From contig WNNJ02001333.1 in NCBI GenBank assembly GCA_012934845.2, positions 124,001-188,000 on the forward strand: a DNA stretch of 64,000 nt. Reading direction: 5' to 3'. The position numbers and the translations under genes were made by a program. Under the pieces are notes generated by a model. The model was not told the DNA's origin. It searched no databases and was given only the letters and a program-made list of their open reading frames with translations. Below, one piece after another: positions 11,441 to 21,719 of the stretch; the first letter of the stretch is position 1, and every line of letters starts with the position of its first letter. Source of the stretch: Pomphorhynchus laevis. Taxonomy: Eukaryota > Acanthocephala > Palaeacanthocephala > Echinorhynchida > Pomphorhynchidae.

Positions 11441-12037
11441 TTAAATTTTTAACAGATGCTTGTATTTGTTTCTCAGAAACATCAATTTTTTCACTATCGT
11501 TACTGAACAATATGGTTCGGATTTATGACCTCTGAAGTAAAATTGATGAATCGGCTCAGCTGGATATAATTTTACTGCTGGTTTTAGTTGGGTAACAATT
11601 GGATTTTTATAGTTTACACCAAGCTCAAAAATTTTCCTTTCCGCTAGATGTTTCTGTTTATCGTCATGATAGAATATAATTGAGCGGTATTGTGGCCCAA
11701 CGTCGTTACCTTGTCTATCCCATTGAGTCGGATCATGCATATCAAAGAAAACATTTAAGAGCGTGTCATATGAAATTATTGCTGGATCATATTTAAATTG
11801 AACAGCTTCTACATATCCACTTGTACCGTTACACACTTGTGCATATGTCGGATTCGGTACACTGCCACCAGTATATCCAGCGATAGTGTTTTGAACGCCG
11901 TTTAAGGTCGACAGAAATTCTTGTATACACCAAAAACAGCCTGCAGCAAATGTGGCTAGTTGCATATCTGAGGATTGTAATCGATTTTCATCAACTATCA
12001 GGATCCTTTGCTGATTTTGACTGAATATATTAAACAT
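11441..12037 (-). CDS. msrA: Peptide-methionine (S)-S-oxide reductase MsrA
   Basis: MsrA reduces the S-form of methionine sulfoxide in proteins and free methionine, using thioredoxin. The frame is 198 codons without an intron, a normal length. GCFWC at residues 33-37 holds the catalytic Cys34. YTGG and NPTYAQVC follow, then HDPTQ and the signature GNDVGPQYRS near residue 115. The late conserved block reads YPAEPIHQFY, where most family members have AEDYHQ. A Cys in EPYCSV near residue 177 is placed like a resolving cysteine. The start shown is the first Met of the frame. A CAG 10 bp upstream could be a splice acceptor from an unseen 5' exon. GCFWC, rather than GCFWG, is the form common in many bacterial and some invertebrate MsrA proteins. 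Confidence 0.9.
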   Translation of the reverse strand: MFNIFSQNQQRILIVDENRLQSSDMQLATFAAGCFWCIQEFLSTLNGVQNTIAGYTGGSVPNPTYAQVCNGTSGYVEAVQFKYDPAIISYDTLLNVFFDMHDPTQWDRQGNDVGPQYRSIIFYHDDKQKHLAERKIFELGVNYKNPIVTQLKPAVKLYPAEPIHQFYFRGHKSEPYCSVTIVKKLMFLRNKYKHLLKI

Positions 12038-13139
12038 TCCTTCTGTTTTAGCAACAATAATTATTAATATTTTTCAACTAAATGACAACGATTTACGATT
12101 TTTTAGACAATTGTTGTTGCTAATAATAGGGTGTGTTTTTACCTTGTCAAATTCTGCTTATTAATGTAAAAAAGTTAAACTTGATATTGCGAAATTTTTA
12201 TCACAGCCTAGTCAGTTTTGGAAATTTGTTTATTGCTGAAACGTGATATAAAATGACATGAAAATGTCATTGTTATTTAATAACCATGAAATACAACCAA
12301 AAAAATAAGAATAAAAATCAACGATAATTAGGGATTATGATAAAATGAATGTTTCATATTTGAAACATTTTTAGATGTATTATTTTTTATATTGGAAGTT
12401 ATATAATTTTCATATTCTTCCCTCCAATTAAGCATATTTATTAAAATACAAAAGTATTCAATGCACATTACTATTTTAAGGTTATTCCGCACCTAAATAT
12501 GCTAATATGCTCCGATCTATTATGGCTAAAAATACTTCAAAAATCACATTTTTAATAGTCGATATCTTCATTATAAGTGCTCTCCTTAGCATGTTCAGCA
12601 AATTATGGGAAGTGCCTTTCACTTCACGTATGATAAGTTTTGGATTTACAAAAAATCGAAATTAGCAATAATATAAATTAAATTGACAAAAATAAGACGA
12701 AATAAAATGGACTTAAAATACGAAAAGAACAGATCTATTAAATTTAGTCATTCAAATAATAAACACTAAATCCATAATATTCTTACATTTCGATTATATA
12801 GTTTTTCTGGAACAGAAGAAAATAATTTCAATGTATTTGAAAAAATCAATATTTTGATAGCTCCTGCTATCATCATCATAAGGATTACAATAAAATGTTC
12901 ACAAAATTTCGATTTTTGGCATGCAAAAGTACAAGCATTGATATGCTCCGCATTTCTACTTAAAAAGATAAAGAAAATTCCGAAAAACCAAAAATGTATA
13001 CAACACAAAATTTAATAGATAAAAGATTTTATTAAATACAAAAATTCTGTGATAATCAAAGAGAATAAAATGGCTTTAATTCACGAATCTACAAATAGTA
13101 GTAGGTATTAGATAAAGTCAGAAATAAACAAGATAGTGA
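12038..13139. other. AT-rich intergenic stretch without recognised content
   Basis: No domain, repeat boundary or long open frame was recognised. The 80-codon minus frame at 12766-13008 is low-complexity and hydrophobic and is probably chance. Confidence 0.5.
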
Positions 13140-14510
13140 TCAATGTGATACCACATTCATATAGTGTGATAATTTTGGAAGTAAGCTGGACTTCTTCGAC
13201 TCCTGGTACTTCGTCGATAGAATTCTCGAGTAGCTACAGGATGAAGGTTTGTATCGGAAATTGAAGGTATTTTTTGAGTTCACGTTCTTATCGATATTGT
13301 CTGAGACATCATATTTCTTTCCACCGTTGTTATCTCCAGACAGCTGGTTAGTATCAAAACTGTCTAGACTGTCGTCATCGGTCCTTAATGTTCCAGGATT
13401 ACGAATATTCACATTGTTTGGATCCTTGTAAATGCAGGTTTCTGAAGGACAACGAGATAGATGCCGAGTTGATATATTCGCTTCCTTCCCAATGGAAATT
13501 CAATATGTGCAGTGTTAGGATTAGCGTTTATCAGTTTTGCTTTAAGCAATTTATGGTCATATTTATCCTGCTTGTAGAAGTTTCGTACGAATACATGACC
13601 TGGATTATATAGCCATTTGGGCAAGTTGAATTTTGCTAACGGACTTCTAGGGAAGTTAAAGATACGATTGTGGAGTATCGAACCGGTGGCGGTACATAAT
13701 AGTCCCCGGATAGACTGAAGACATTCAGTGAGAACAGTTTAACAAGCATCAACAGAACGATTATAGTCTCTAAGCCGCAAAAGTATAGCGCTCCATAAAA
13801 TGCCGTTGTAGCGCTTGATCTGTCCGTTACCGACCGGATTGTACGGAAAAGAATGATTTGTAACCGTGCTAATACTGCTCAGATAATCTGTGAATTCTTT
13901 CGACATGAAGGATGACCGCGATCGGAATGTACAAATTCAAAAGGGCCAAATATTGACACAATGCTGCGTAGACAATTAATCACTGTTTGTGTGGACATAT
14001 CTCGGCATGCGAAAGCAAACGGATATCGAGAATATTCATTGATGACTGTCATCAAATATTTCTTGCCTGATAAACTAGGCAATGTCCCTTTCAAGTCAAG
14101 TCACATTCTTTTGAATGATTGCTTAGCTCTGATGAGGGCGGTCTTTGGAGGCTTAAATAAGTTCGGTTTCAACAAAGAACATGTAACGCAATGAGAGACA
14201 ACATAATGAACGTTTTGAGAGCTATATGGGAGTTGATTCGATTGAATGAAATGGTACCAACGATTGACTCCAGGGTGGCGAAGTGTCGCGTGAAGTTCGT
14301 AAAGGAGCTTTAAATCTTTTTGTCTGTTGAAATACCCGTAACTTGATGCACAGATATCCCTATACATTGAGTCAGCCACACAATTCAACTTTCCAGGCCG
14401 ATAAATGATGCAATACTTAAATTTAGATAAATCGAGACGCCATCTTTGCACCTTTTCATTTTTTATTTTACTCTTGTGATTTTTGTTAACAACAACAATA
14501 CAAATTTATT
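13140..14510 (-). mobile_element. Ty3/gypsy LTR retrotransposon fossil, integrase half
   Basis: The minus strand shows, in order, the end of an RNase H domain, the integrase zinc-binding domain (14101-14451), the integrase core (about 13879-14094) and an integrase tail (about 13140-13620). It belongs with the part at 15626-16270; a CR1 insertion separates the two. The element is broken in several places and no LTRs were recognised. Degradation suggests it is older than the CR1 that hit it. Confidence 0.8.
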
Positions 14511-15625
14511 TAACGTGGCAAATGCGTACAAGCTGCACGCTTACAAGTCCACAAACAAAAATGAAAAAGTCAAGCAGATAAATTGTTTAAATAGGATCGG
14601 ATTTGGCGTTTGAAGCACGGCAGGGAAGTTGATTGGCGTATATGAATGGGCAGATGGTTCCACGATAGAGGAGCAGCAACCAGGAAGGAGCAGAGTCCAA
14701 AGGAAGTAGAGTAGTTTGGGACATGTAAAAGAAGGGAATTACAGGAACGCAAGGAACAGTAAACAGGACGAGAATTATCAAGAAAAGGAAGGTTGATAAG
14801 CAAATAGAGAAAAGCAAGATGGTGGGATGTATGATCAAAACGACGAAGACGGAGGAGAATTCGGACGGCTGCGTTGACGATGCGTTGTAGGGGAAGAAGA
14901 GTGGATTTAGGTGAGTTGGAAAATAGACTAAGACAATAATCGAGTCTAGAAAAAAGGAGAGAAGATATGAGAGTCATACAAGAAGGGAAATCGATCAATC
15001 TACGAACTTGACGGAGGTTGCGGAGTATCAAGGTAGATGAGCGTACTTTATCTCTAACGAAAGGTTTAAGTGAAAGTCGGTTGTCAAAATGGAAGCCTAG
15101 GAAAACGAGATTATCAACGATAGGAAGAATTATAGAATTTAATGATACGGATGCTTGGAAGGGAGAAAATAAGTTAGAGGAAAAGAGATATGTATTAACT
15201 TGCTTAAGAACGAGACGATCAAAGAGTTTAGAGAGGGTTGGGAGAAGTGAAATAGGACGGTACGAAGATAGTAGTGAGGAGTCGAGAGATTGCTTTTTGA
15301 TGAGAGGACGAACAGTGGCGCATTTCCAGATGGAAGGAAATGTACGGCTATGGATGGACGAGTTGAACAATCAACGTTAGGAAGGGTAGGATAGAGGAGC
15401 AGATATTTTTAAGCAAGTGAGTGTTAATTGGGTCAGAAGGAGAGGTTTATTAGGTAATGACAGAAGAACAGAAGAAACTATATCAGACGAAACGGGAAGA
15501 AGGTGGAATAGTTCTGGGAGGGAAGTATTTAAAGAGAAGAGTGGGTACAAGGTGGCTATGGGTAGTAGGGAAAGTAAATTAGATAGCTTAGTTATAGATA
15601 AATTAGATAGCTTAGTTATGGTAAA
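14511..15625 (-). mobile_element. CR1-like LINE E4, internally deleted, inserted in the gypsy fossil
   Basis: The 3' hairpin tail at 14511-14560 (TTTGCCACGTTA type) matches the E1 subfamily. The open frame 14570-15370 (266 codons) starts in the fingers (NSSIHSRTF, then YRPISLLPTLSKL) and jumps from PFQAS directly to the region LVFLGFHFDN, about 210 residues later in the intact E6 copy. The whole palm, including YADD, is missing yet the frame stays open across the join. The element is 5'-truncated near 15625. It lies inside the RNase H part of the gypsy fossil. Confidence 0.82.
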
Positions 15626-16270
15626 TTAGCTAGCTTTAATATAAATAAAACGGACATTTGATCAGTTAGAACATTGAAAGTTCGACCAGACAAATAGTGC
15701 ATCCAATATCGTAATGGTTCGACGATTGCGAGGGCTTCCTTCTCAATAGCGTAATGTTCAACGACAATCTTGCTAAGATTATGTGAATAAAAGGCAACGG
15801 GTATGTTATCCTGTATTAATACGGCACCGATGGCATGGAGGGAGGCGTCAGTCTCAACTGTAAATGTCTTATTGAAATCGATGGGTGTTGGTGTAGCTGA
15901 AATAATGAGATCACGAATTAGCTCAAAAGAGCGCCTTGGTACCGGTGTAATAGGAAAATTCGTAGTATTAGCTAACAGACGAATCTGCGACGGAAAAATT
16001 TGAATCCATTTGGAATATTGAGAGAAGATACCAACAATTATTCGCAGTTGACGTTTATTTTGAGGTACTTGCAGTTCTCGCAAAGATGAGGCACGACTAG
16101 GATCAGGCCGTTTAATACCATTACCAACTTGATATCCCATAATATTGATCATCGTCTTATTAAAAATACACTTCGATTCATTTAGTGTTATTCGGTACTT
16201 AGAAGCAACTTCACGAAAGTTTGCCAGATTTGTATCGTGTTGTTAATGGGTTTTGCCACACACAATAATG
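15626..16270 (-). mobile_element. Ty3/gypsy LTR retrotransposon fossil, RT and RNase H half
   Basis: The minus strand holds the end of the reverse transcriptase with its catalytic region and thumb, followed by the RNase H domain (15616-16152). It continues at 14510 on the other side of E4. Beyond 16270 it is cut by a short CR1 tail; a possible further piece lies at 16490-16560. The element is broken, and its ends were not found. Confidence 0.82.
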
Positions 16271-16332
16271 TCGTCGAGTACGCCTCGCCGCGTACTCGAC
16301 GAGATGGAGCGGCGTACGCCTCGCTCCATCTC
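16271..16332. repeat. Two adjoining hairpins at the 5' junction of a truncated CR1
   Basis: Hairpin 1 has 12-bp perfect arms, TCGTCGAGTACG at 16271-16282 and its complement at 16291-16302. Hairpin 2 has 10-bp arms, GAGATGGAGC at 16301-16310 and 16323-16332, around the palindrome GGCGTACGCC. TACGCCTCGC also occurs twice directly (16279 and 16315). The outer arm of hairpin 2 is the true start of the CR1 sequence. Confidence 0.9.
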
Positions 16333-16480
16333 GACGCCCGCCGCGTTCCCTCCTATATCACATTCAAATACCTCCTCCGTTCCCACATTCTCAAAACTTG
16401 ATTTATATATTCTTTCTTTTTCGTTGTCATGAAAGCCTTGGCCAGCACGCATTTGCCACTTAGAAAACCTTTTTGTTCTC
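16322..16480 (+). mobile_element. CR1-like LINE 3' end, about 160 bp, inserted in the gypsy fossil
   Basis: The sequence matches the end of the E6 ORF2 (CTCGACGYCCGCCGCG, then CACCTCCTCCGTTC) and the family 3' hairpin tail (CACGCATTTGCCACTT). It is plus strand, opposite to the host gypsy element. It is 5'-truncated, with the hairpin junction described at 16271. Confidence 0.85.
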
Positions 16481-16592
16481 TTGGCTTCGATTGCTTTCTT
16501 GATAGCATCACTTGATATACTACGAGAGATATCAGGCACCTTAGTACATTCCACTCATTAATTTCACTGATTGCAAATCAATGATGAACAGG

Positions 16593-16740
16593 AATTCTTG
16601 TAGCAGATTTTATTAAAAAAACACGCAAAAGCAACTCTGATGGGGTTGATATTATCCGGTCTGAGTTTCTTATGGTTGTTGAGATTATAGATTTTAAGCA
16701 GTTAAAACGAAACACATTTCATCGAAGCCGGTCAATAATG
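16593..16740 (+). repeat. Coding-like repeat shared with 38290-38460
   Basis: The plus-strand translation contains KKTRKSNSDGVDII then a FLMVVEIIDFKQLKRN segment. The minus strand at 38290-38460 reads KNTKSNSDGVDII and a matching segment ending LKRKLN. The protein is not recognised. It may be a piece of a transposable element, since it sits beside the gypsy fossil, but no domain shows this. Confidence 0.6.
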
Positions 16741-16814
16741 TAATATTATAATAATGAATTATAATTTAATTTATGGTTGAAATCAGATATTTTATTAAGC
16801 ATTAAATTAGGTTC

Positions 16815-19175
16815 TTTATGGATAAATTAAATCAGCTAACTGAGTCTACGTATTTAATATAATTATAAAATAAACAAAACATAATAATGCTAAATCAAAA
16901 TTTAATAATTAAATAATAAAATTAATAATTGTTTTTAGATTTTCTATAATTTAAATCAAGTTAAAAAATGAAATTTAAAATAAACGTCATTTTTATGAAT
17001 TGACTAATAAATAACAGACGTTGTATCAGAATAAGAATTAGAGGTCATCAGGAGGAACTGCTATGCTATCAGGTTTCGGCCCCTAACTCCTCTACCCAAC
17101 ATAGCAGCGGGGCCAAATACATGCTAATGATGTATTTCCTCTGAAATAACTATCTAGTATCTTATTCTAATGCAAAGTATATTATTTATTATCCATCCAT
17201 AAAAATTTGCCACTTAAGAGTTTAAATTTATTCTTTATATTATTGTGTTGATTTATATATTTTACTATTTTCTGCTTGATGTTATTTTTATAGTAACCTA
17301 GTTTAAAATATGTATCTATTAAATTATTTAAATGATTTTTAAGAAAGCCAATATCATTACATATTGTTGCAATTCTTAAAATTTCATTATTTAATGTATT
17401 ATATTTTATATTATATGGTATGCATGAATGCTCCATGCAAAAATATGTTTCTTGTAAATTTAAATATGTCATCTTTACGATATAAATTAATAGTAGTTTT
17501 AGTTAATGTTAATTTAATGTTCATATCTAGATATACACCTTCTTTATCATTAATATTGATTTTGTTAAGAATAAGGCTTTCTGGATAAATGTGCTCACTA
17601 ATTGAATAAAAATTATTAGAATTAAATACACATATATCATCAATGTATCGAAACATATATTTCATATATTTATATTGTTTAGATTTAGTTTTTACACAGT
17701 TATGAACAAATTCATATTCTATAAAGCTTAAAAACAAGTCAGCTATAATTGGGCTACTATTACCACCCATTGGAACACCTTTTACTTGTCTAAATATAGA
17801 TGTCCCTACTTTTAAATAATTTTGATTTATCAGAATATTTAAGGATTCTATTAATTCAATTTTATCCATATATTTATATTTATTTGATGGTTTAATTTTT
17901 GTTAGATAGGCGTTATAATTATTATAACATATATATGTATATCTTTTTCCGAATATAAGATTAATTAATTTTACTAGCGCTTCTTTAATATCTACTAAAT
18001 CTAGATTTGTATAAAGCGTACTAAAATCGTATGTATTTATATTTTGAAAATTTATTCCTTTTGTCTGTTCTAAAAATTCTTTTGTAGAATTAATACTGAT
18101 ATAGTGTTTTATACCAGTATTAATTTCGATTACCTTGCAATATTTTTTAAAATGTGCTTTAATTACTTTAAGTATTTTATTCATATAGACAGAAAGTGGT
18201 TTTAATGTACATTTAAACGCACTACATATGAACCTATGTTTTATTGGATTTTTATGTAATTTTGGATTCCAATATAATATAGGTATAGTTTTATTATCTA
18301 ATTCAACCTTTATACCCTTTTTATCCATTATAGAACAGTGACTTGTAATAATTGTTTCTAAACTCAACTCACTACGTTCATATGTTGGATTTACATTTAA
18401 ATCATTAGAATTAACCTCTTTCATTAGTATATCATAATAAAGCTTTTTGCATATGAAGACAAAGTTATTACTAGCTTTATCAATAGTTGTTATTATATAG
18501 TTATCCTTTAATTTAGTAAGTTCTTTATACATATCTTTATTAATTTTATCTTTTCTTTTATAATTGTTTGTTATTTTCATTTTATTTTTAATTTTATCAA
18601 ATATATAATCTTTCCAAATTTTTATCTTAGATATATTCGAGCTTTCACTATTAATCAGCTTACTAAAGTAATCATTTAAGTTATTATATAACGAATTGTA
18701 AATTTTATTTTTGTCGTTGTTATTATTTAATCTATATTTATACCCTTTTGATAGCAGCTTTCTTAATTCACAATTTTCAATTAATTCTAGATTATGGGTA
18801 CATATATGTTCATTTATTTTATCAAAACTAAGACTTTTACAATTGCATTCTGTTTCCATTATGTTTCTAATATTATCGTTACATATTGATTTTAATTCTT
18901 TATTATAATTACAAATTTTTCGTCCTAATGGTGGTAGGAGTTTATACCTTATTTTAGGAATATATTTACTTAAATCTGACCCTATTATTTCTTTACTTTT
19001 AGAATTATTTAAAAGTCCGGCTATATTTATGTTATCTATACATTTATTAATGAAGTTTATGGTTAATGTATATTTTCTATTGTTATTATTAACATTTATT
19101 GTACGATTATAGTATTTTGTATTACAATAACTGTCTATTATACAACTTAGCCTATCATAGTCATTAATTTATTTT
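16815..19175 (-). mobile_element. Penelope-like element PLE-A1, reverse transcriptase and 3' tail
   Basis: Penelope-like elements copy themselves with a telomerase-related reverse transcriptase. On the minus strand an open stretch from about 19170 to 17411 carries YKLLPPLGRK, then ETECNCKS, DNYIITTIDKASNNF, the motif-A-like FSTLYTNLD, motif B VKGVPMGGNSSP and motif C YIDD. One frame break near 17425 separates it from the last 80 codons, which end LWMDNK (17182). The N-terminal layout resembles the Naiad group of PLEs. No GIY-YIG domain was found on either side, so the element is endonuclease-free or 5'-truncated. The tail from 17180 to 16815 holds a conserved structured segment and an AT-rich end. 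Confidence 0.85.
17040..17165 (-). ncRNA. Conserved structured segment in PLE-A 3' tail (predicted pseudoknot)
   Basis: On the minus strand, four helices can be drawn: AAATACAT with ATGTATTT (hairpin), GGCCCC with GGGGCC, CTGCTATG with CATAGCAG, and GAGGA with TCCTC. The second and third interleave, which makes a pseudoknot. The segment follows the RT stop codon in three copies (17040, 53800 and 59190) and stands alone, decayed, at 54900 and 56225. It contains GAAAC and CTGATGA, the two boxes of hammerhead ribozymes, but in an order and spacing that do not fold well as one. Function is unknown. Confidence 0.55.
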
Positions 19176-19357
19176 TGATTTGTTGAACATATGATATCTT
19201 TAGAAAAACTTCTTGTATAAATTAACGTCTTATAAACTTCTTATATAAATTAAGTTATAATTTATTAACTTATATAAAATACGTTTCTTATTTTTCAATT
19301 CGTATATGTTTATCACTTATTTTTATGATTTTTTTTGCTTTATAAAAGGGAATTATT

Positions 19358-20035
19358 TTCTTTGCTTCCATTTTGATGATCACCTTTCCCTTAAACCCTT
19401 CGTCCGTGACAAGGTCCGCTCGTCTAACTTAATTCTCCGTGACATCCGCCGTATCCGCCCACTTATTGACTTCGGTTCTTGTATGTCTCTTCTTTCATCG
19501 CTTTTTTCCCTAAAATCGATTACTGCCTTAGCCTTTTCGCCAATTCTCTAAAATCCAGCATCCTACCCCTACAACAAATAATCAACTTCGCCGTTCGAGT
19601 GCTCTTTCGTCTTCGTCGCTTCGACCACACATCCACATATCTGAACCAACTCTCCTGTCCCACCATCCACATCCGCATCAAAATCCGCCTTCTCGTAACT
19701 TTTCGTGTCATCGCTGTCGACTCCCCATCGTTCATCAACCTTACTTTCTTAGACGACATTCGCCCCACCTCGCTATCGCTGCGTTCCCGTCATACCCTCT
19801 TACTCGACGTTCCCAATTACTTCAACAACTACGGTCTCCGATCCTTCCTCGTTGCCGCCTCACTTGCCTGGAATCAACTCCCTCTCGACGTTCGCCGCGA
19901 TCCCTCCTTTATCACATTCAAACACCTCCTCCGTTCACACCTTCTCGACACATGATTTGCATTTTTGTTTTGTTGTGGTCATGTAAGCGTGCGCTGGCAC
20001 GCATTTGCCACGTTTGAATAAATCTTTTTTTTATT
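19358..20035 (+). mobile_element. CR1-like LINE E5, 5'-truncated 3' end
   Basis: It starts inside the reverse transcriptase at the box FHFDDHLSLKPFVRDKVRSS and keeps an open frame to the natural end LLRSHLLDT at 19955 (one frameshift near 19480). The 3' tail at 19965-20035 has the hairpin GCGTGC/GCACGC, CATTTGCCACGTT, then AATAAATC and an oligo(T) run. It is a close relative of E6, so it is a young copy. Confidence 0.9.
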
Positions 20036-20344
20036 CAAATGTTTTATTTTTAATTACAAAATTTTACATAGCTCTTTAATAATTTAACTCGTATAAAATC
20101 CAAACAGGAAACACATTTTTACATTTTTTTCATATTAAATTATCTAGAATCTTCTAGATACTAGATGACAAGTGTTCTTCCTACTAGCTATTCAAGTCTA
20201 GTTTACAAGTGTGCCATTTGTCGTCAATTTTATGCATGATTACGACAAAGTAGTTTTTAGATTGACTCTTGAAAGATACATTACATCTAATCCTTATTCT
20301 CTCATATAGTCTGTAATTTTACTTTCTTGGCTCTTAAATTAACT
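20036..20344. other. AT-rich spacer between E5 and E3
   Basis: No gene or element was recognised. Part of it may belong to the 5' end of E3, whose boundary is not sharp. Confidence 0.5.
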
Positions 20345-20364
20345 ACTTACAATTACAACTATAT

Positions 20365-20445
20365 TACTACGATTACTACGATTACTACGATTACAACGTT
20401 TACAACGATTACATCGATAACAACGATTACTTCAACGGAGTTAAA
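20365..20445. repeat. Tandem repeats in the 5' region of E3
   Basis: The 9-bp unit ATTACTACG and variants (ATTACAACG, ATTACATCG) recur about eight times just before ORF1. E2 has a different array at the same position. Confidence 0.85.
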
Positions 20446-20537
20446 AAGTCTTGGTTATTAAAATTCTTACAATAAAATACATACAATAATTGTTCAATTA
20501 TATTTGAACAATCAAAGACGAATCGAGAATCCTGATA

Positions 20538-21719
20538 ATGTGTGCCAAGAAGAAAAATGTATCAAGAGGTAGGCAAGCAAACTCAGGGGATACCGACAAC
20601 AACAGGAAATTCGAGAGTGTACAAGTGGAATGTTCAACTAGCGGTTGTCAAATTTGGACATCGGTAACACAAATTTGTGATTTGGGTGATGATACCGGTG
20701 ACGGGCCACCATTCTATTGCGGATTTTGTGCGGCGAAGCAAATCAATGTGTTGATTGAACGTTTAAAGCAATTGGAAAAGGTATTGCAGTGTGACGGATT
20801 TGCTCAAGTTCCAAATGGATCTATCCCGGTAAACGCAGCTTCTACCAAATGCGTATCAGCAGAATGCAACCTACACAAACGTGCTACCTTGGCTAACATC
20901 CCCAAATCACAGTCTGGTAGTAATAACAACCGGGTGGATAACGACGAACCGAACGTATCTGCTGTCCCCTCAGAAATGGCTCACAACTCGCAAATGCAAA
21001 TATCGCGACGACGATCTTCAGTAATAACCGCACAACCTCAACATGAATCCATAAAATCCTCAATAATGACGCCAGGTAACATTCAACATGATGTAGGCAT
21101 GACTAGGTATGTCCTTCTTAGAGGTGTTTTAAAAGCAAATGTGATTAACTTTCAAGACACTCCTTCACTTAATAGCATGGCATCTGCATATGACTCTCGT
21201 CAGGTACCTCGAAGAAGGGAATACTTTCATAACCGTGAACAGTGTTTAATTATTGCACACGTAAAGGAATCTGTCGCTATAAATAGCCAGGCACGATTAG
21301 ACGACGACTTGGGTCATCTACAATCCATTCTTTCGGTGCTAATTCATGAATGTCAAGACGAAGTTGTTAAGAGCATGAAGATAAAGGCCGCTTTTCGTCT
21401 CGGTAAGATAAGTAATGAGTTGAGACCCAGACTGCTCAAAGTAGTGTTCAACTCCGCTGAAATTATTCACATAATCTTTAACGGCGCATATCGTTTGAAA
21501 GGGTCGAGTATACGTCTGCTACGCGATCTGAGCATATATGATCGATTTCGTTTGAAAGAAGCTAAATCAGAGTTAGCATGTCGATTAGAGTTGGGTGAAA
21601 ATAATTTGGCAATACAAAATTTCCGAGTTGTGCGGAGGCGTCTACATATTCATTGGAAGGGACTGTCAGATGTGATCAATCCTGCAAGCCTTCTTACCAC
21701 TTTGGCGCCCTCCGCCTAA
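20538..21719 (+). CDS. E3 ORF1 protein, PHD-like finger and C-terminal domain
   Basis: This 393-codon frame is intact from ATG to stop. Residues about 31-70 form the CR1 ORF1 cysteine module: C-x4-C-x-WTSV, then FYCGFC. A Ser/Asn-rich linker follows, and residues about 235-385 form a conserved basic domain (AAFRLGK, then RPRLLKVVF, then LKGSSIRLLRDLS) also found in the copies at 2144-2407 and 8264-9013. It presumably binds element RNA. The stop overlaps the start of the ORF2 reading frame. The open state of a 1.2-kb frame suggests moderate age. Confidence 0.8.
   Translation: MCAKKKNVSRGRQANSGDTDNNRKFESVQVECSTSGCQIWTSVTQICDLGDDTGDGPPFYCGFCAAKQINVLIERLKQLEKVLQCDGFAQVPNGSIPVNAASTKCVSAECNLHKRATLANIPKSQSGSNNNRVDNDEPNVSAVPSEMAHNSQMQISRRRSSVITAQPQHESIKSSIMTPGNIQHDVGMTRYVLLRGVLKANVINFQDTPSLNSMASAYDSRQVPRRREYFHNREQCLIIAHVKESVAINSQARLDDDLGHLQSILSVLIHECQDEVVKSMKIKAAFRLGKISNELRPRLLKVVFNSAEIIHIIFNGAYRLKGSSIRLLRDLSIYDRFRLKEAKSELACRLELGENNLAIQNFRVVRRRLHIHWKGLSDVINPASLLTTLAPSA

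Noticed and set aside
16261-16340. Twister-like reading on the plus strand (GGCCCC, TAA in the PLE tail) and GC-rich hairpins as a ribozyme
   Set aside because: The space between the paired strands is too short for the inner helices and pseudoknots of twister, and the 16271 hairpins are better explained as a junction artefact.
17040-17165. PLE-A tail as a standard hammerhead ribozyme
   Set aside because: GAAAC and CTGATGA are both present, but GAAAC comes first and two extra C separate it from the strand that would form helix II. The fold is poor in the intact copy, and one box is lost in PLE-A3.
17040-17165. PLE-A tail as a standard HDV-like ribozyme
   Set aside because: The interleaved helices fit the topology, but the conserved loop-3 pyrimidines, the GG after helix P1 and the catalytic C before P2 are not seen.
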